Made by a program: the position numbers and the translations under genes. The notes below the pieces were generated by a model. The model was given only the letters and a program-made list of their open reading frames with translations. It had not been told where the DNA came from and searched no databases. Positions 37,638 through 46,821 of a stretch of 64,000 bases of DNA are shown here, piece by piece (the stretch's first letter is position 1; each line of letters begins with the position of its first letter). Origin of the DNA: Streptomyces coelicoflavus (lineage in GTDB: Bacteria > Actinomycetota > Actinomycetes > Streptomycetales > Streptomycetaceae); assembly GCF_003112555.1 (NCBI RefSeq), contig NZ_BEWB01000004.1:62001-126000 (forward strand), written 5' to 3'.

Positions 37638-38882
37638 GTGGCGACGACACCCGCGCCCCCCGGGGCGCCCCCCAAGCCCACGTGGGACCCGCGCTCGGTC
37701 ACACCGCTGCCGTGGCTGCGCCCCACCATCCGGATAAGGCTCACGCTGCTGTACGGCGGCATGTTCCTGATCGCCGGCATTCTGCTGCTGTCGATCATCT
37801 ACCTGCTCGCCGCCCAGGCGGTGCGCACCGGCAACGAACCGCTGTACAAGATCGTCGACTTCACCGACCTCAAGGTCTCCAGCAGCACCTGTCCGGTCGT
37901 CGACAACGGCGGCCTGTCGCTGTCCGACTTCAACGCGGCCATCAGCGACTGCATGGACCACCAGCGCAAGGTCGCCCTGGACAACCTGCTCAGCCGCTCC
38001 CTGCTGGCGCTCCTCGGCCTCGCCGTGATCGCCTTCGCCTTCGGCTACGCCATGGCCGGGCGCGTCCTGTCCCCGCTGGGCCGGATCACCCGCACCGCGC
38101 GCGCGGTGGCGGGCTCCGACCTCTCCCGCCGGATCGAGCTGGACGGCCCGGACGACGAGCTGAAGGAGCTGGCCGACACCTTCGACGACATGCTGGAGCG
38201 GCTCCAGCGGGCCTTCACCGCCCAGCAGCGCTTCGTGGGCAACGCCTCCCACGAGCTGCGCACGCCGCTGGCGATCAACCGCACCCTCCTGGAGGTGCAC
38301 CTGTCCGACCCTGGCGCACCGGTGGAGCTCCAGCAGCTCGGCAAGACGCTGCTGGCCACCAACGAACGCAGCGAGCAGCTGGTCGAGGGCCTGCTGCTGC
38401 TCGCACGCAGCGACAACCAGATCGTCGAGCGCAAACCGGTGGACCTCGCCGAGGTGGCCGGCCAGGCCATCGACCAGGTGCACGCCGAGGCCGACACCAA
38501 GGGCGTGGAGCTGCGCGGCACCCGCGAGGCCGCGGTGGTCCAGGGCAACGGCGTCCTGCTGGAGCGGATCGCCCTGAACCTCGTCCAGAACGCCGTGCGC
38601 TACAACGTGGCGGAACAGGGCTGGGTGGAGGTCACCACGGCCGTGGAGGGCGGACAGGCGGTCCTGGTGGTCACCAACACGGGCCCGGTCGTCCCGGCGT
38701 ACGAGGTGGACAACCTCTTCGAGCCGTTCCGGCGGCTGCGCACCGAGCGGACGGGCAGCGACAAGGGCGTCGGGCTCGGGCTCTCCATCGCGAGGTCCGT
38801 GGCCCGGGCCCACGGCGGGCACATCTACGCCCAGCCGCGTGAGGGCGGAGGGCTCGTGATGCGCGTGACGCTGCCCGTCTGA
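37638..38882 (+). CDS. cutS: Sensor histidine kinase CutS
   Basis: This 414-residue kinase has a first membrane helix near 35-59 and an extracytoplasmic sensor of about 70 residues with two cysteines, C85 (SSTCPVV) and C105 (ISDCMD). These are well placed for a disulfide. A second helix lies near 120-142. HAMP, the histidine box FVGNASHELRTPL and an HATPase domain (NLVQNAVRYN, GVGLGLSIAR) follow. GTG 37638 lies six bases after cutR. The cysteine pair suggests sensing of extracytoplasmic thiol or protein-folding state, which is inference from position. Confidence 0.92.
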   Translation: MATTPAPPGAPPKPTWDPRSVTPLPWLRPTIRIRLTLLYGGMFLIAGILLLSIIYLLAAQAVRTGNEPLYKIVDFTDLKVSSSTCPVVDNGGLSLSDFNAAISDCMDHQRKVALDNLLSRSLLALLGLAVIAFAFGYAMAGRVLSPLGRITRTARAVAGSDLSRRIELDGPDDELKELADTFDDMLERLQRAFTAQQRFVGNASHELRTPLAINRTLLEVHLSDPGAPVELQQLGKTLLATNERSEQLVEGLLLLARSDNQIVERKPVDLAEVAGQAIDQVHAEADTKGVELRGTREAAVVQGNGVLLERIALNLVQNAVRYNVAEQGWVEVTTAVEGGQAVLVVTNTGPVVPAYEVDNLFEPFRRLRTERTGSDKGVGLGLSIARSVARAHGGHIYAQPREGGGLVMRVTLPV

Positions 38883-38965
38883 GATCATGACCCCGACATC
38901 TCACCGAGACCCGAGGATGTTCGCTTTGAGCGGAATTTCCAGGCCACCGGCCCAGGAGTCGCGTG

Positions 38966-38979
38966 TGTGATCGATCACA
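38966..38979. promoter_or_regulatory. Perfect 14-bp Crp-like palindrome
   Basis: TGTGATCGATCACA is a perfect palindrome fitting the Streptomyces Crp half-site pattern GTG-N6-CAC. A second GTG-N6-CAC match, GTGATCATGCAC, lies at 39009-39020. Both are in the 405-bp gap between cutS and the DUF4193 gene, about 310 and 270 bp before the latter. Confidence 0.5.
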
Positions 38980-39028
38980 ACGAAGACTTTCCCGCCGTCT
39001 ACTCTCCGTGATCATGCACCCTGTCGGA

Positions 39029-39052
39029 AAGCCGGGAAAATCCCGGTTTTCA
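39029..39052 (+). terminator. Hairpin terminator after cutS
   Basis: CCGGGA-AAA-TCCCGG (39033-39047), extended by A/T pairs and a G-U pair on each side and followed by a short T-run, forms a compact rho-independent terminator about 150 bases after the cutS stop. Confidence 0.65.
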
Positions 39053-39287
39053 GGGGTCCAGATCACGGGAAGTACACGGTGAGACGCCTTTGAAGTGCGG
39101 CATTCGGACCGTGTACGGTCCCCATCGCCATCCAAGCCGATCACTCGAGAGAGGTCCGGTTGGGTGTCGATTGAGTAACAGACCTTGATGTGAGGCAAAA
39201 TCTCCGCCTCGGGTCGGGCACAAGTCCGGCCTCTCACGCGTTACGTGCGCTGAAGACACCGCAGACACCCAGAGGGGGAGAGTGACC

Positions 39288-39584
39288 ATGGCAACCGATT
39301 ACGACACTCCACGCAAGACCGACGACGACGTCGACTCGGACAGCCTCGAAGAGCTGAAGGCGAGGCGGAACGACAAGTCCGCCTCGGCCGTCGACGTCGA
39401 CGAGTTCGAGGCCGCGGAAGGCCTCGAGCTTCCCGGCGCCGACCTCTCGAACGAGGAACTGGCCGTCCGTGTACTTCCGAAGCAGCAGGACGAGTTCACC
39501 TGCATGAGCTGCTTCCTGGTGCACCACCGCAGCCAGCTGGCCCGGGAGAAGAACGGCCAGCCCATCTGCCGCGACTGCGACTGA
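39288..39584 (+). CDS. DUF4193 family protein (zinc-ribbon-like)
   Basis: This 98-residue protein is strongly conserved in actinobacteria. The acidic N-terminal half (KTDDDVDSDSLEELKARR) is followed by a C-terminal CMSC-(x)n-CRDC four-cysteine motif likely to bind zinc. AGAGGGGGAG precedes ATG 39288; a GTG two codons earlier is in frame. The function is unknown, though the four-cysteine motif resembles small RNA-polymerase-associated proteins. It heads a short run with the next gene, 13 bases downstream. Confidence 0.87.
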   Translation: MATDYDTPRKTDDDVDSDSLEELKARRNDKSASAVDVDEFEAAEGLELPGADLSNEELAVRVLPKQQDEFTCMSCFLVHHRSQLAREKNGQPICRDCD

Positions 39585-39597
39585 GGCGGGGTCGGCC

Positions 39598-40554
39598 GTG
39601 ACCACCGGCTCGACCCCTCCCTGGAAGCGCCGTTTCTCCCGACGAGGAGCGGACCAAGGGCCGTCCGACGGTCCCTACAGCGCGCGTGACGACGAGCGGG
39701 GCCCGACCGATACAGGTAAGGCCCCGCTCGAGCCAGTGGCCGACCGGAGTGACCTCCCGGCGACCACGCGGCCTCCGGCACCCGCTGCCCGGCGCCGGGC
39801 AGCGGCGTTCCGGGAGAAGGCCGGACAGGGCGTGCGCAACGGCGGCGCCCGCGCCAGAGCGGCCCTGGGGCACCTCGCCGACCGGATCATCGACCTGGCA
39901 CCCCGCGTGCCCGTCCGGGACCTGGCGACGCTGCGCGGGCAGTTCCCCGGCCTCGGCCCCGAAGAGCTCGCCGACCGGCTCGTGGCCGGCGCGGCCAAGG
40001 GCACGGCCACCGTGGGAGCGGGCATCGGAGCGGCGGCGATGCTGCCCGTACCGCCCGCGATGCCCACCGAACTGGCCGCCGAGATCACCGGCGTCGCGAC
40101 GATCGAGCTCAAGCTGATCGCCGAACTCCACGAGGTCTACGGCGTACGCCCGCCCGGCGGCCTCGCCCAGCGCAGCACCGCGTACCTGAACTCCTGGTCC
40201 GACGAACGCGGCGTCGACGTGTCCAAGCCGTCGACCCTCGGCTCGGCGATGAACAGCCACATGAAGCGCCAGCTGCGCCAGCAGATCATGAAGCGGATGG
40301 TGCGCGACCTGCCGAACCTGATGCCCTTCATGGTGGGCGCGGCCGTGGGCGCCGTCATGAACCGCCGCGACACCAGAAAGCTGGCCGCGAGAATCCGCAC
40401 CGACCTGCGCAGGCACCAGGTCGCCTGGAGCGCCCTGGAGGACCTCCCGGCGCTGGAACGGCCGCAGGACGCCTTGGACATGGGTGAGATCGCCAAGGGG
40501 ATCGGACCCGGCCGGCCCGGCCGCGGGGAAAGCTTCGGCAAAGACGAGCGCTGA
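39598..40554 (+). CDS. Conserved hypothetical protein, possibly EcsC-like
   Basis: This 318-residue protein has a disordered, charged N-terminus (about 1-70). The core has glycine/alanine-rich hydrophobic stretches (KGTATVGAGIGAAAMLPVPP, then LMPFMVGAAVGAVMNRR) that may associate with the membrane. ELAAEITGVATIELKLIAELHEVYG resembles a segment of EcsC-type proteins, but I am not certain. GTG 39598 follows the DUF4193 gene closely. The role is unknown. Confidence 0.7.
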   Translation: MTTGSTPPWKRRFSRRGADQGPSDGPYSARDDERGPTDTGKAPLEPVADRSDLPATTRPPAPAARRRAAAFREKAGQGVRNGGARARAALGHLADRIIDLAPRVPVRDLATLRGQFPGLGPEELADRLVAGAAKGTATVGAGIGAAAMLPVPPAMPTELAAEITGVATIELKLIAELHEVYGVRPPGGLAQRSTAYLNSWSDERGVDVSKPSTLGSAMNSHMKRQLRQQIMKRMVRDLPNLMPFMVGAAVGAVMNRRDTRKLAARIRTDLRRHQVAWSALEDLPALERPQDALDMGEIAKGIGPGRPGRGESFGKDER

Positions 40555-40758
40555 CCACTCCCGCCCCCGCCCGCCCGCCGGCCCGTCCCGGACGAGCGAC
40601 GGCTCCGGCCGGACGGATCCTGCCGCGCACCGGGGCCCTGTCGCCCCCACCGACCGCGCCAACACCCTTCGACCGCCCTGCGGGCCGCACGGACCGGACC
40701 GCTTCGGCGCCCCACGCGGTGCCGCGCCCCGTCCCGACCGGGACCGCCGGGCAAGGTG

Positions 40759-41223
40759 CTACGCGGCAGCCGCCTTCGCCGCCGTCAGGGCCTCGATCAG
40801 CCGCTCCGGCTCGCGCGTCGACAGGTACAGGTACGGAGTCGGGTCCTCCGGGTCCGTGACCAGCACCCGCACCGCCCGCGGAATGTAGGCGCGCAGCAGC
40901 AGGAACGCCCGGGCGTCGGCCTTGTACGTGCGCCAGGCGCGGGCCTCCTCCGGATCGAGGATCTCCGCCTCGCCCAGCGCCGAGACCGGCACCCTCGCCT
41001 CGCCCGCGATCAGCGAGTCCCCCACGACCCGGATGCGGACCGCGCCGTACGAACTGGCCGCCACCGCCGCCACCGCCGTGCCGCCCGCCAGGCCGCCCAG
41101 CATCGGCAGCGTGCCGAAGGGCAGCAGGATCAGCGCGAACGCCAGCCCCACCAGGAAGGAGACCAGCCACCAGGAGCGGGGTGCGGTGAGGCGTTCTTCG
41201 TACGGGGCCGTGGAGAGCTGCAT
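40759..41223 (-). CDS. DUF3093 family membrane protein
   Basis: This 154-residue protein has two adjacent membrane helices near residues 20-63 (SWWLVSFLVGLAFALILLPF and GGLAGGTAVAAVAASS). They are followed by a soluble domain with ARAFLLLRAYIPRAVRV and DPEDPTPYLYLSTREP, as in DUF3093 proteins. It is a conserved actinobacterial gene divergent from the thioesterase gene. Function unknown. Confidence 0.85.
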   Translation of the reverse strand: MQLSTAPYEERLTAPRSWWLVSFLVGLAFALILLPFGTLPMLGGLAGGTAVAAVAASSYGAVRIRVVGDSLIAGEARVPVSALGEAEILDPEEARAWRTYKADARAFLLLRAYIPRAVRVLVTDPEDPTPYLYLSTREPERLIEALTAAKAAAA

Positions 41224-41280
41224 GAACCAAGCTTGGCACGGGGTCGGTGTTCGGCCGACGCACGGGTAAGGTCTGCGCCT

Positions 41281-41865
41281 GTGAGTGGTACTTCCCCAGG
41301 TCTTCAGCCCCCCGCCGACGCCGTGAAACCCGTACGGCACCCCGACGCGCCCGCCCCCGGCGAGCTGCTCGGCGCCCACTACGGCCAGTGCTTCGGCTGC
41401 GGCGGCGACCAGCCCCACGGACTGCACCTCCAGGCGCGGGCGGGCGAAGGCGTGTCGATCACCGCCGAGTTCGTCGTCCGCCCCGCCCACCAGGGCGCCC
41501 CCGGCCTGGCCCACGGCGGCGTGCTGGCCACCGCCCTGGACGAGACGCTGGGCTCGCTGAACTGGCTGCTGCGCACCATCGCGGTGACCGGACGGCTCGA
41601 GACCGACTTCCGCCGGCCGGTGCCCGTCGACACGACGCTGTACCTCGAGGCCGAGGTGACCGCGGTGGCCGGCCGCAAGATCTACTCCACCGCCACCGGC
41701 CGGATCGGCGGGCCCGACGGCCCGGTGGCCGTCCGCGCCGACGCCCTCTTCATCGAGGTCAAGGTCGAGCACTTCGTCCAGAACGGCCGCGAGGAGGAGA
41801 TCCGCGCCGCCATGGACGACCCCGACCAGCTCCGCCGCGCCCGCGCCTTCGAGGTGAACCCGTGA
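41281..41865 (+). CDS. PaaI-type hotdog thioesterase
   Basis: This 194-residue protein has a single hotdog domain containing CFGCGGDQPHGLHLQ, HGGVLATALDETLG (catalytic Asp/Glu region) and the strand pair YLEAEVTAVAGRKIYSTATG. It should hydrolyse an acyl-CoA thioester of unknown identity. TAAGGT lies 8 nt before the GTG, so the mRNA may start at the start codon. The stop overlaps the dut GTG by four bases. Confidence 0.88.
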   Translation: MSGTSPGLQPPADAVKPVRHPDAPAPGELLGAHYGQCFGCGGDQPHGLHLQARAGEGVSITAEFVVRPAHQGAPGLAHGGVLATALDETLGSLNWLLRTIAVTGRLETDFRRPVPVDTTLYLEAEVTAVAGRKIYSTATGRIGGPDGPVAVRADALFIEVKVEHFVQNGREEEIRAAMDDPDQLRRARAFEVNP

Positions 41866-42413
41866 GCGGCGCGGGGCTCGAGGTGCTGATCCGCCGTGTC
41901 GACCCCGACGTGCCGCTTCCGGAGTACGCGCAGCCCGGCGACGCGGGCGCCGACCTGCGCACCACCGCCGACTGCGAGCTGGCGCCCGGCGAACGCGCCG
42001 TTCTGCCCACGGGCGTGTCTGTGGCGCTCCCCGAGGGGTACGCGGCCTTCGTGCACCCACGTTCCGGACTGGCCGCCCGCTGCGGTGTCGCCCTCGTGAA
42101 TGCCCCGGGGACGATTGATGCCGGGTACCGTGGGGAGATCAAGGTGATCGTGGTGAATCTCGACCCGCGCGAAAGCGTGCGGTTCGAGCGCTTCGACCGG
42201 ATTGCCCAACTGGTCGTCCAGCAGGTCGAGAGGGTCCGCTTCCGTCAGGTCGCGGAGCTTCCCGGCTCGGCGCGGGCCGAGGGGGGCTTCGGATCCACCG
42301 GCGGCCACGCCGGATTGGACCCTGCAAGCGGCACAAGCGGTCAGGTCGCCGAAGGCGGCCCGACGGGTGGGAATCGATACGCTTCGGTCGTATCCGACCG
42401 GGAAGGACAGTGA
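41862..42413 (+). CDS. dut: dUTP diphosphatase
   Basis: This 183-residue trimeric dUTPase hydrolyses dUTP to dUMP and PPi. All five family motifs are present: PGDAGADL, HPRSGLAAR, GTIDAGYRGEIKV, RIAQLV and the C-terminal lid RAEGGFGSTG. A roughly 30-residue low-complexity tail follows the lid, longer than usual. GTG 41862 overlaps the thioesterase stop (GTGA). The DUF3710 gene starts two bases later, forming a three-gene operon. Confidence 0.94.
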   Translation: MSGAGLEVLIRRVDPDVPLPEYAQPGDAGADLRTTADCELAPGERAVLPTGVSVALPEGYAAFVHPRSGLAARCGVALVNAPGTIDAGYRGEIKVIVVNLDPRESVRFERFDRIAQLVVQQVERVRFRQVAELPGSARAEGGFGSTGGHAGLDPASGTSGQVAEGGPTGGNRYASVVSDREGQ

Positions 42414-42414
42414 C

Positions 42415-43167
42415 GTGTTCGGACGTCGCAAGAAGAACGACGCCGCCGAGGACGCGGCCGGCGAGACCGAGCAGGTCGTCGACAGCGTCGACACCGAGGC
42501 GGACGAAGAGCGCGAACGCGTGCGGCTCGAGCCCGAGCCGCGCCCCGACGGGCCCTGGGACAGCACCGAGGTCCGCGACCCGGGCGAGGGCCGGGTCGAC
42601 CTCGGCGGCCTGTTCATCCCCGGGGTCGACGGCATGGAACTGCGGGTGGAGGTCGCGGGCGACGCGATCGTCGCCGCGACCGTCGTGCTGCGCGACAGCG
42701 CCATCCAGCTCCAGGGCTTCGCCGCCCCCAAGCGCGAGGGCATCTGGGGCGAGGTGCGCGAGGAGATCGGCTCCGGCATCACCCAGCAGGGCGGCATCAT
42801 CGACGAGGTCGAGGGTCCGCTGGGCTGGGAGCTGCGGGCCCAGGTCCCGGTGCAGCTGCCGGACGGCACGGGCGGCTTCCAGGTCGTGCGGTTCGTCGGT
42901 GTGGACGGGCCCCGCTGGTTCCTGCGCGGCGTGATCTCGGGCCAGGGCGCGGTGCAGCCGCAGGCCGCCGGTCTGCTGGAGCAGATCTTCCGGGACACGG
43001 TCGTCGTCCGCGGCGACGGCCCGATGGCCCCCCGGGACCCCATCGTCCTGAAGCTGCCTAACGACGCGCAGATGGTCCCCGAGGGTGTCCAGCAGGAGGA
43101 GGGCTCCCGCTTCGCCGGCGGCATGGGCCAGCTCCAGCGCGGACCGGAGATCACCGAGGTGCGCTAG
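42415..43167 (+). CDS. DUF3710 family protein
   Basis: This 250-residue actinobacterial protein has a charged, Glu-rich N-terminus followed by a beta-rich domain (AATVVLRDSAIQLQGFAAPK, GPRWFLRGVISGQGAVQ). It is usually found beside dut, as here, separated by one base. There is no membrane segment and no known activity. A perfect 24-bp hairpin 33 bases downstream ends the operon. Confidence 0.88.
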   Translation: MFGRRKKNDAAEDAAGETEQVVDSVDTEADEERERVRLEPEPRPDGPWDSTEVRDPGEGRVDLGGLFIPGVDGMELRVEVAGDAIVAATVVLRDSAIQLQGFAAPKREGIWGEVREEIGSGITQQGGIIDEVEGPLGWELRAQVPVQLPDGTGGFQVVRFVGVDGPRWFLRGVISGQGAVQPQAAGLLEQIFRDTVVVRGDGPMAPRDPIVLKLPNDAQMVPEGVQQEEGSRFAGGMGQLQRGPEITEVR

Positions 43168-43200
43168 CGCACACCTGGTACGGCTTTCCGCCGTACGCGA

Positions 43201-43254
43201 GCCACGACGCCGACGGCCGCGCCCCTTCGAGGGCGCGGCCGTCGGCGTCGTGGC
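43201..43254 (+). terminator. Perfect 24-bp hairpin terminator after the dut operon
   Basis: The left arm 43201-43224 (GCCACGACGCCGACGGCCGC...) is fully complementary to the right arm 43231-43254 across the loop CTTCGA. It is the longest perfect stem in the window. Confidence 0.92.
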
Positions 43255-43296
43255 GGACGTGTGCTCGTACGGGCCCGGGTGATCCGGTCCCGGCCG

Positions 43297-43325
43297 TTGA
43301 ACCCGCCGCCCGCGCCGGTGATACT
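43297..43325 (+). promoter_or_regulatory. Housekeeping-type promoter of the ABC ATPase gene
   Basis: TTGAAC (43297-43302), a 17-bp spacer, then GATACT (43320-43325), about 41 bases before the ATG. The spacing and both hexamers fit an HrdB-type promoter. Confidence 0.6.
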
Positions 43326-43365
43326 GGCGCCCGGTTCCACGGCGTACGACGGGGGAGGTTGCGAC

Positions 43366-44058
43366 ATGAGCCAGGTGGCCACCGGGACCATGGTGCGCGT
43401 ATCGGACGTGCGGAAGTCGTACGGCCGCGACGGCGCCGCCGTGCACGCCCTGCGCGGCGTCTCCTTCGACGTGCCGCGCGGTGAGCTGGTCGCCCTCAAG
43501 GGCCGGTCGGGATCCGGGAAGACCACGCTGCTCAACATCGTCGGCGGCCTCGACACCCCCGACACCGGGCGGGTCGAGGTCGACGGCCGGGACCTCGCGG
43601 AGCTGGACGAGGACGGACTGCTCGCCCTGCGCCGGGACCGGGTCGGCTTCGTCTTCCAGTCCTTCGGTCTCATCCCGATCCTCACCGCCGCCGAGAACGT
43701 CGGCGTCCCGATGCGCCTGCGCCGGGCCGCGCCCCGGGAACGCGAGGAGCGCGTCGAGCTGCTGCTCGCCCTCGTCGGCCTCGCCGACCACGCCGCCCAG
43801 CGCCCCGGTGAGCTGTCCGGCGGCCAGCAGCAGCGGGTCGCCGTCGCCCGCGCCCTCGCCAACAACCCCGCGCTGCTGATCGCCGACGAACCCACCGGCC
43901 AGCTGGACGCCGAGACCGGGCACTCGGTGATGGAGCTGCTGCGGGCCGTCGTACGCAGCGAGCGGGTCACCGCCCTGGTCGCCACCCACGACACCACCCT
44001 GCTCGACCTCGCCGACCGGGTGCTGGAGCTGCGGGACGGCGAGGTCGCCGAGGAGTGA
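43366..44058 (+). CDS. ABC transporter ATP-binding protein (MacB/LolD type)
   Basis: The product has 230 residues. It has Walker [14 protein letters not shown]-loop VFQSFGLIP, signature LSGGQQQRVAVARAL, Walker B LLIADEPTGQLD and H-loop ATHD, all intact. The type is that of MacB/LolD/FtsE exporters, which need an FtsX-like permease, but none is adjacent: kdpD follows. It may work with a permease encoded elsewhere. GGGGGAGG precedes ATG 43366. Confidence 0.9.
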   Translation: MSQVATGTMVRVSDVRKSYGRDGAAVHALRGVSFDVPRGELVALKGRSGSGKTTLLNIVGGLDTPDTGRVEVDGRDLAELDEDGLLALRRDRVGFVFQSFGLIPILTAAENVGVPMRLRRAAPREREERVELLLALVGLADHAAQRPGELSGGQQQRVAVARALANNPALLIADEPTGQLDAETGHSVMELLRAVVRSERVTALVATHDTTLLDLADRVLELRDGEVAEE

Positions 44059-44190
44059 CACCGCCCGGGGCGGTGGCCGTCAGAGTTCCGTCAAGGACGA
44101 CCGGCATCCGCACCCCCGCCCCTTTTGCCGCGATTGCGGGTCGTAGGGTCGACGCTGCGCACTCGGCGCCGACCGGAAGACAATGAGGCC

Positions 44191-46821
44191 ATGGGACGCG
44201 GCAAGCTTCGGATCTACCTCGGCGCGGCACCGGGCGTCGGCAAGACGTACGCCATGCTGTCCGAGGCCCACCGTCGCGTGGAACGGGGCACCGACTGCGT
44301 GGTGGCCTTCGTCGAGCACCACGGCAGGGCGCGCACCGAGGTGATGCTCCGCGGCCTGGAACAGATACCGCGCCGGGAGGTCGAGTACCGGGGCGGGGTC
44401 TTCACCGAGCTGGACCTGGACGCGGTCCTCGCCCGCGCCCCCCGGGTGGCGCTGGTGGACGAGCTGGCCCACACCAACGTCCCCGGCGTGCGCAACGCCA
44501 AGCGCTGGCAGGACGTCGAGGAACTCCTCGCCGCCGGGATCGACGTCGTCTCGACCGTCAACATCCAGCACCTGGAGTCCCTCGGCGACGTCGTGGAGTC
44601 GATCACCGGCGTACGGCAGCGGGAGACCGTGCCGGACGAGGTGGTGCGCCGCGCGGACCAGATCGAACTGGTCGACATGTCGCCCCAGGCGCTGCGCCGG
44701 CGCATGGCCCACGGCAACATCTACCAGCCGGACAAGGTCGACGCCGCCCTGTCCAACTACTTCCGCCCCGGCAACCTCACCGCCCTGCGCGAGCTGGCGC
44801 TGCTGTGGGTGGCGGACCGGGTCGACGAGTACCTCCAGCAGTACCGCAGCGAGCACCGCGTCTCGAAGATCTGGGGCTCGCGCGAACGCATCGTGGTCGG
44901 CCTGACCGGCGGCCCCGAGGGCCGGACGCTGATACGCCGGGCCGCGCGCCTGGCCGAGAAGGGTGCCGGCGGCGAGGTGCTGGCCGTGTACATAGCCCGC
45001 AGCGACGGGCTGACCTCCGCCTCCCCGAAGGAGCTGGCGGTGCAGCGCACCCTGGTGGAGGACCTCGGCGGCACCTTCCACCACGTGCTCGGCGAGGACA
45101 TACCGGCCGCCCTGCTCGACTTCGCCCGCGGTGTCAACGCCACCCAGATCATCCTCGGCTCCTCGCGCCGCAAGGCCTGGCAGTACGTCTTCGGACCCGG
45201 CGTCGGCGCCACCGTCGCCCGCGAGTCCGGCCCCGACCTGGACGTCCACATCGTCACCCACGAGGAGGTCGCCAAGGGGCGCGGACTGCCGGTGGCCCGG
45301 GGTGCGCGGCTCGGCCGGTCCCGGATCGTCTGGGGCTGGTTCGCCGGCCTGGGCGGTCCTGTGCTGCTGACGCTGCTGCTCAACACCGTCCACCTCGGGC
45401 TCGCCAACGACGTCCTGCTCTACCTGGCGCTGACCGTGGCGGCCGCCCTGCTCGGCGGGCTGTATCCGGCGCTGGCCTCGGCCGCGGTCGGGTCACTGCT
45501 GCTGAACTGGTTCTTCACGCCGCCGGTCAACCGGATCACCATCGCCGACCCGAGGAACATGCTTGCGCTCGCCATATTCGTGGGCGTCGCGCTCTCCGTG
45601 GCCTCGGTCGTCGACCTCGCGGCCCGCCGCACCCACCAGGCCGCCCGGCTGCGCGCCGAGTCGGAGATCCTGTCCTTCCTCGCCGGGGACGTGCTGCGCG
45701 GCGAGACGAGTCTGGAGACGCTCCTGGAGCGGGTGCGCGAGACGTTCGGCATGGAGTCGGCCGCCCTCCTGGAACGGGAGGACGACGTGGCGCCCTGGAC
45801 CTGCGCGGGGCGCGCCGGGTCGGGGCCCCCGGTCGACCGCCCGGAGGACGCGGACGTGGACATGCCCGTCGGCGACCACATGGCACTCGCGCTGACCGGC
45901 CGCGTCCTGCCCGCCGAGGACCGCCGGGTACTGGCCGCCTTCGCCGCGCAGGCCGCCGTCGTCCTGGACCGGCGCCGCCTGCGCGAGGAGGCCGACCGGG
46001 CCCGCGCGCTGGCCGAGGGCAACCGCATCCGCACCGCGCTGCTGGCCGCCGTCAGCCACGACCTGCGCACCCCGCTGGCCGGGATCAAGGCGGCGGTGAC
46101 CAGCCTCAGGTCCGACGACGTGGCCTGGTCCGAGGAGGACCGGGCGGCGCTCCTCGAGGGCATCGAGGAGGGCGCCGACCGGCTCGACCACCTGGTGGGC
46201 AACCTGCTCGACATGTCCCGCCTCCAGACGGGCACCGTCACCCCGCTGATCCGCGAGATCGACGTGGACGAGGTGGCGCCGATGGCGCTCGGCGGGGTCC
46301 CCGAGGGCAGCACGGAGCTGGACATCCCGGAGACGCTGCCCATGGTCGCCGTGGACGCCGGGCTCCTGGAGCGGGCGCTGGCCAACCTGGTGGAGAACGC
46401 CGTCAAGTACAGTCCGGACGACCGGAGCGTCCTGGTCGCCGCCAGCGCCCTCGCCGACCGCGTCGAGGTGCGCGTCGTCGACCGGGGGCCGGGAGTGCCG
46501 GACGAGGCCAAGGACCGCATCTTCGAGCCCTTCCAGCGCCACGGCGACGCCCCGCGCGGGGCCGGGGTGGGGCTCGGCCTGGCCGTGGCCCGGGGCTTCG
46601 CCGAGGCGATGGGCGGCACCCTGAACGCGGAGGACACCCCCGGCGGCGGACTCACCATGGTCCTGACCCTGCGCGCGGTGGGAGCCGCCGGCGCCTCCAC
46701 GACGGCCCCCCGGCCCACGACCGCAGAACGTGCGACCGCGCCGGACACGACCGTGCAAGGCGCGACCGCGGAAGACGCGACCGCAGAAAGCGCGACCGCA
46801 GAAAGGCAGGCCGCCGGATGA
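44191..46821 (+). CDS. kdpD: Sensor histidine kinase KdpD
   Basis: This 876-residue sensor has an N-terminal KdpD domain with Walker A GAAPGVGKTYAML and DELAHTNVPG (about 1-210), then a universal-stress-like domain (about 230-365). Four membrane helices follow (about 390-485), then a GAF-like region, the histidine box AVSHDLRTPLAG and the HATPase (NLVENAVKYS, GVGLGLAVARG). It responds to K+ limitation or ionic stress. The C-terminal tail contains 5-residue repeats of the ATAEx type. kdpFABC is not in the window. ATG 44191; the stop overlaps kdpE (ATGA). Confidence 0.93.
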   Translation: MGRGKLRIYLGAAPGVGKTYAMLSEAHRRVERGTDCVVAFVEHHGRARTEVMLRGLEQIPRREVEYRGGVFTELDLDAVLARAPRVALVDELAHTNVPGVRNAKRWQDVEELLAAGIDVVSTVNIQHLESLGDVVESITGVRQRETVPDEVVRRADQIELVDMSPQALRRRMAHGNIYQPDKVDAALSNYFRPGNLTALRELALLWVADRVDEYLQQYRSEHRVSKIWGSRERIVVGLTGGPEGRTLIRRAARLAEKGAGGEVLAVYIARSDGLTSASPKELAVQRTLVEDLGGTFHHVLGEDIPAALLDFARGVNATQIILGSSRRKAWQYVFGPGVGATVARESGPDLDVHIVTHEEVAKGRGLPVARGARLGRSRIVWGWFAGLGGPVLLTLLLNTVHLGLANDVLLYLALTVAAALLGGLYPALASAAVGSLLLNWFFTPPVNRITIADPRNMLALAIFVGVALSVASVVDLAARRTHQAARLRAESEILSFLAGDVLRGETSLETLLERVRETFGMESAALLEREDDVAPWTCAGRAGSGPPVDRPEDADVDMPVGDHMALALTGRVLPAEDRRVLAAFAAQAAVVLDRRRLREEADRARALAEGNRIRTALLAAVSHDLRTPLAGIKAAVTSLRSDDVAWSEEDRAALLEGIEEGADRLDHLVGNLLDMSRLQTGTVTPLIREIDVDEVAPMALGGVPEGSTELDIPETLPMVAVDAGLLERALANLVENAVKYSPDDRSVLVAASALADRVEVRVVDRGPGVPDEAKDRIFEPFQRHGDAPRGAGVGLGLAVARGFAEAMGGTLNAEDTPGGGLTMVLTLRAVGAAGASTTAPRPTTAERATAPDTTVQGATAEDATAESATAERQAAG
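46717..46806 (+). repeat. 15-bp tandem repeat at the 3' end of kdpD
   Basis: Six consecutive 15-bp units starting at 46717 share the core (G/A)CGACCG(C/T)G. The last three encode ATAED, ATAES and ATAER. The array forms a disordered tail right before the kdpE start. Confidence 0.7.
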
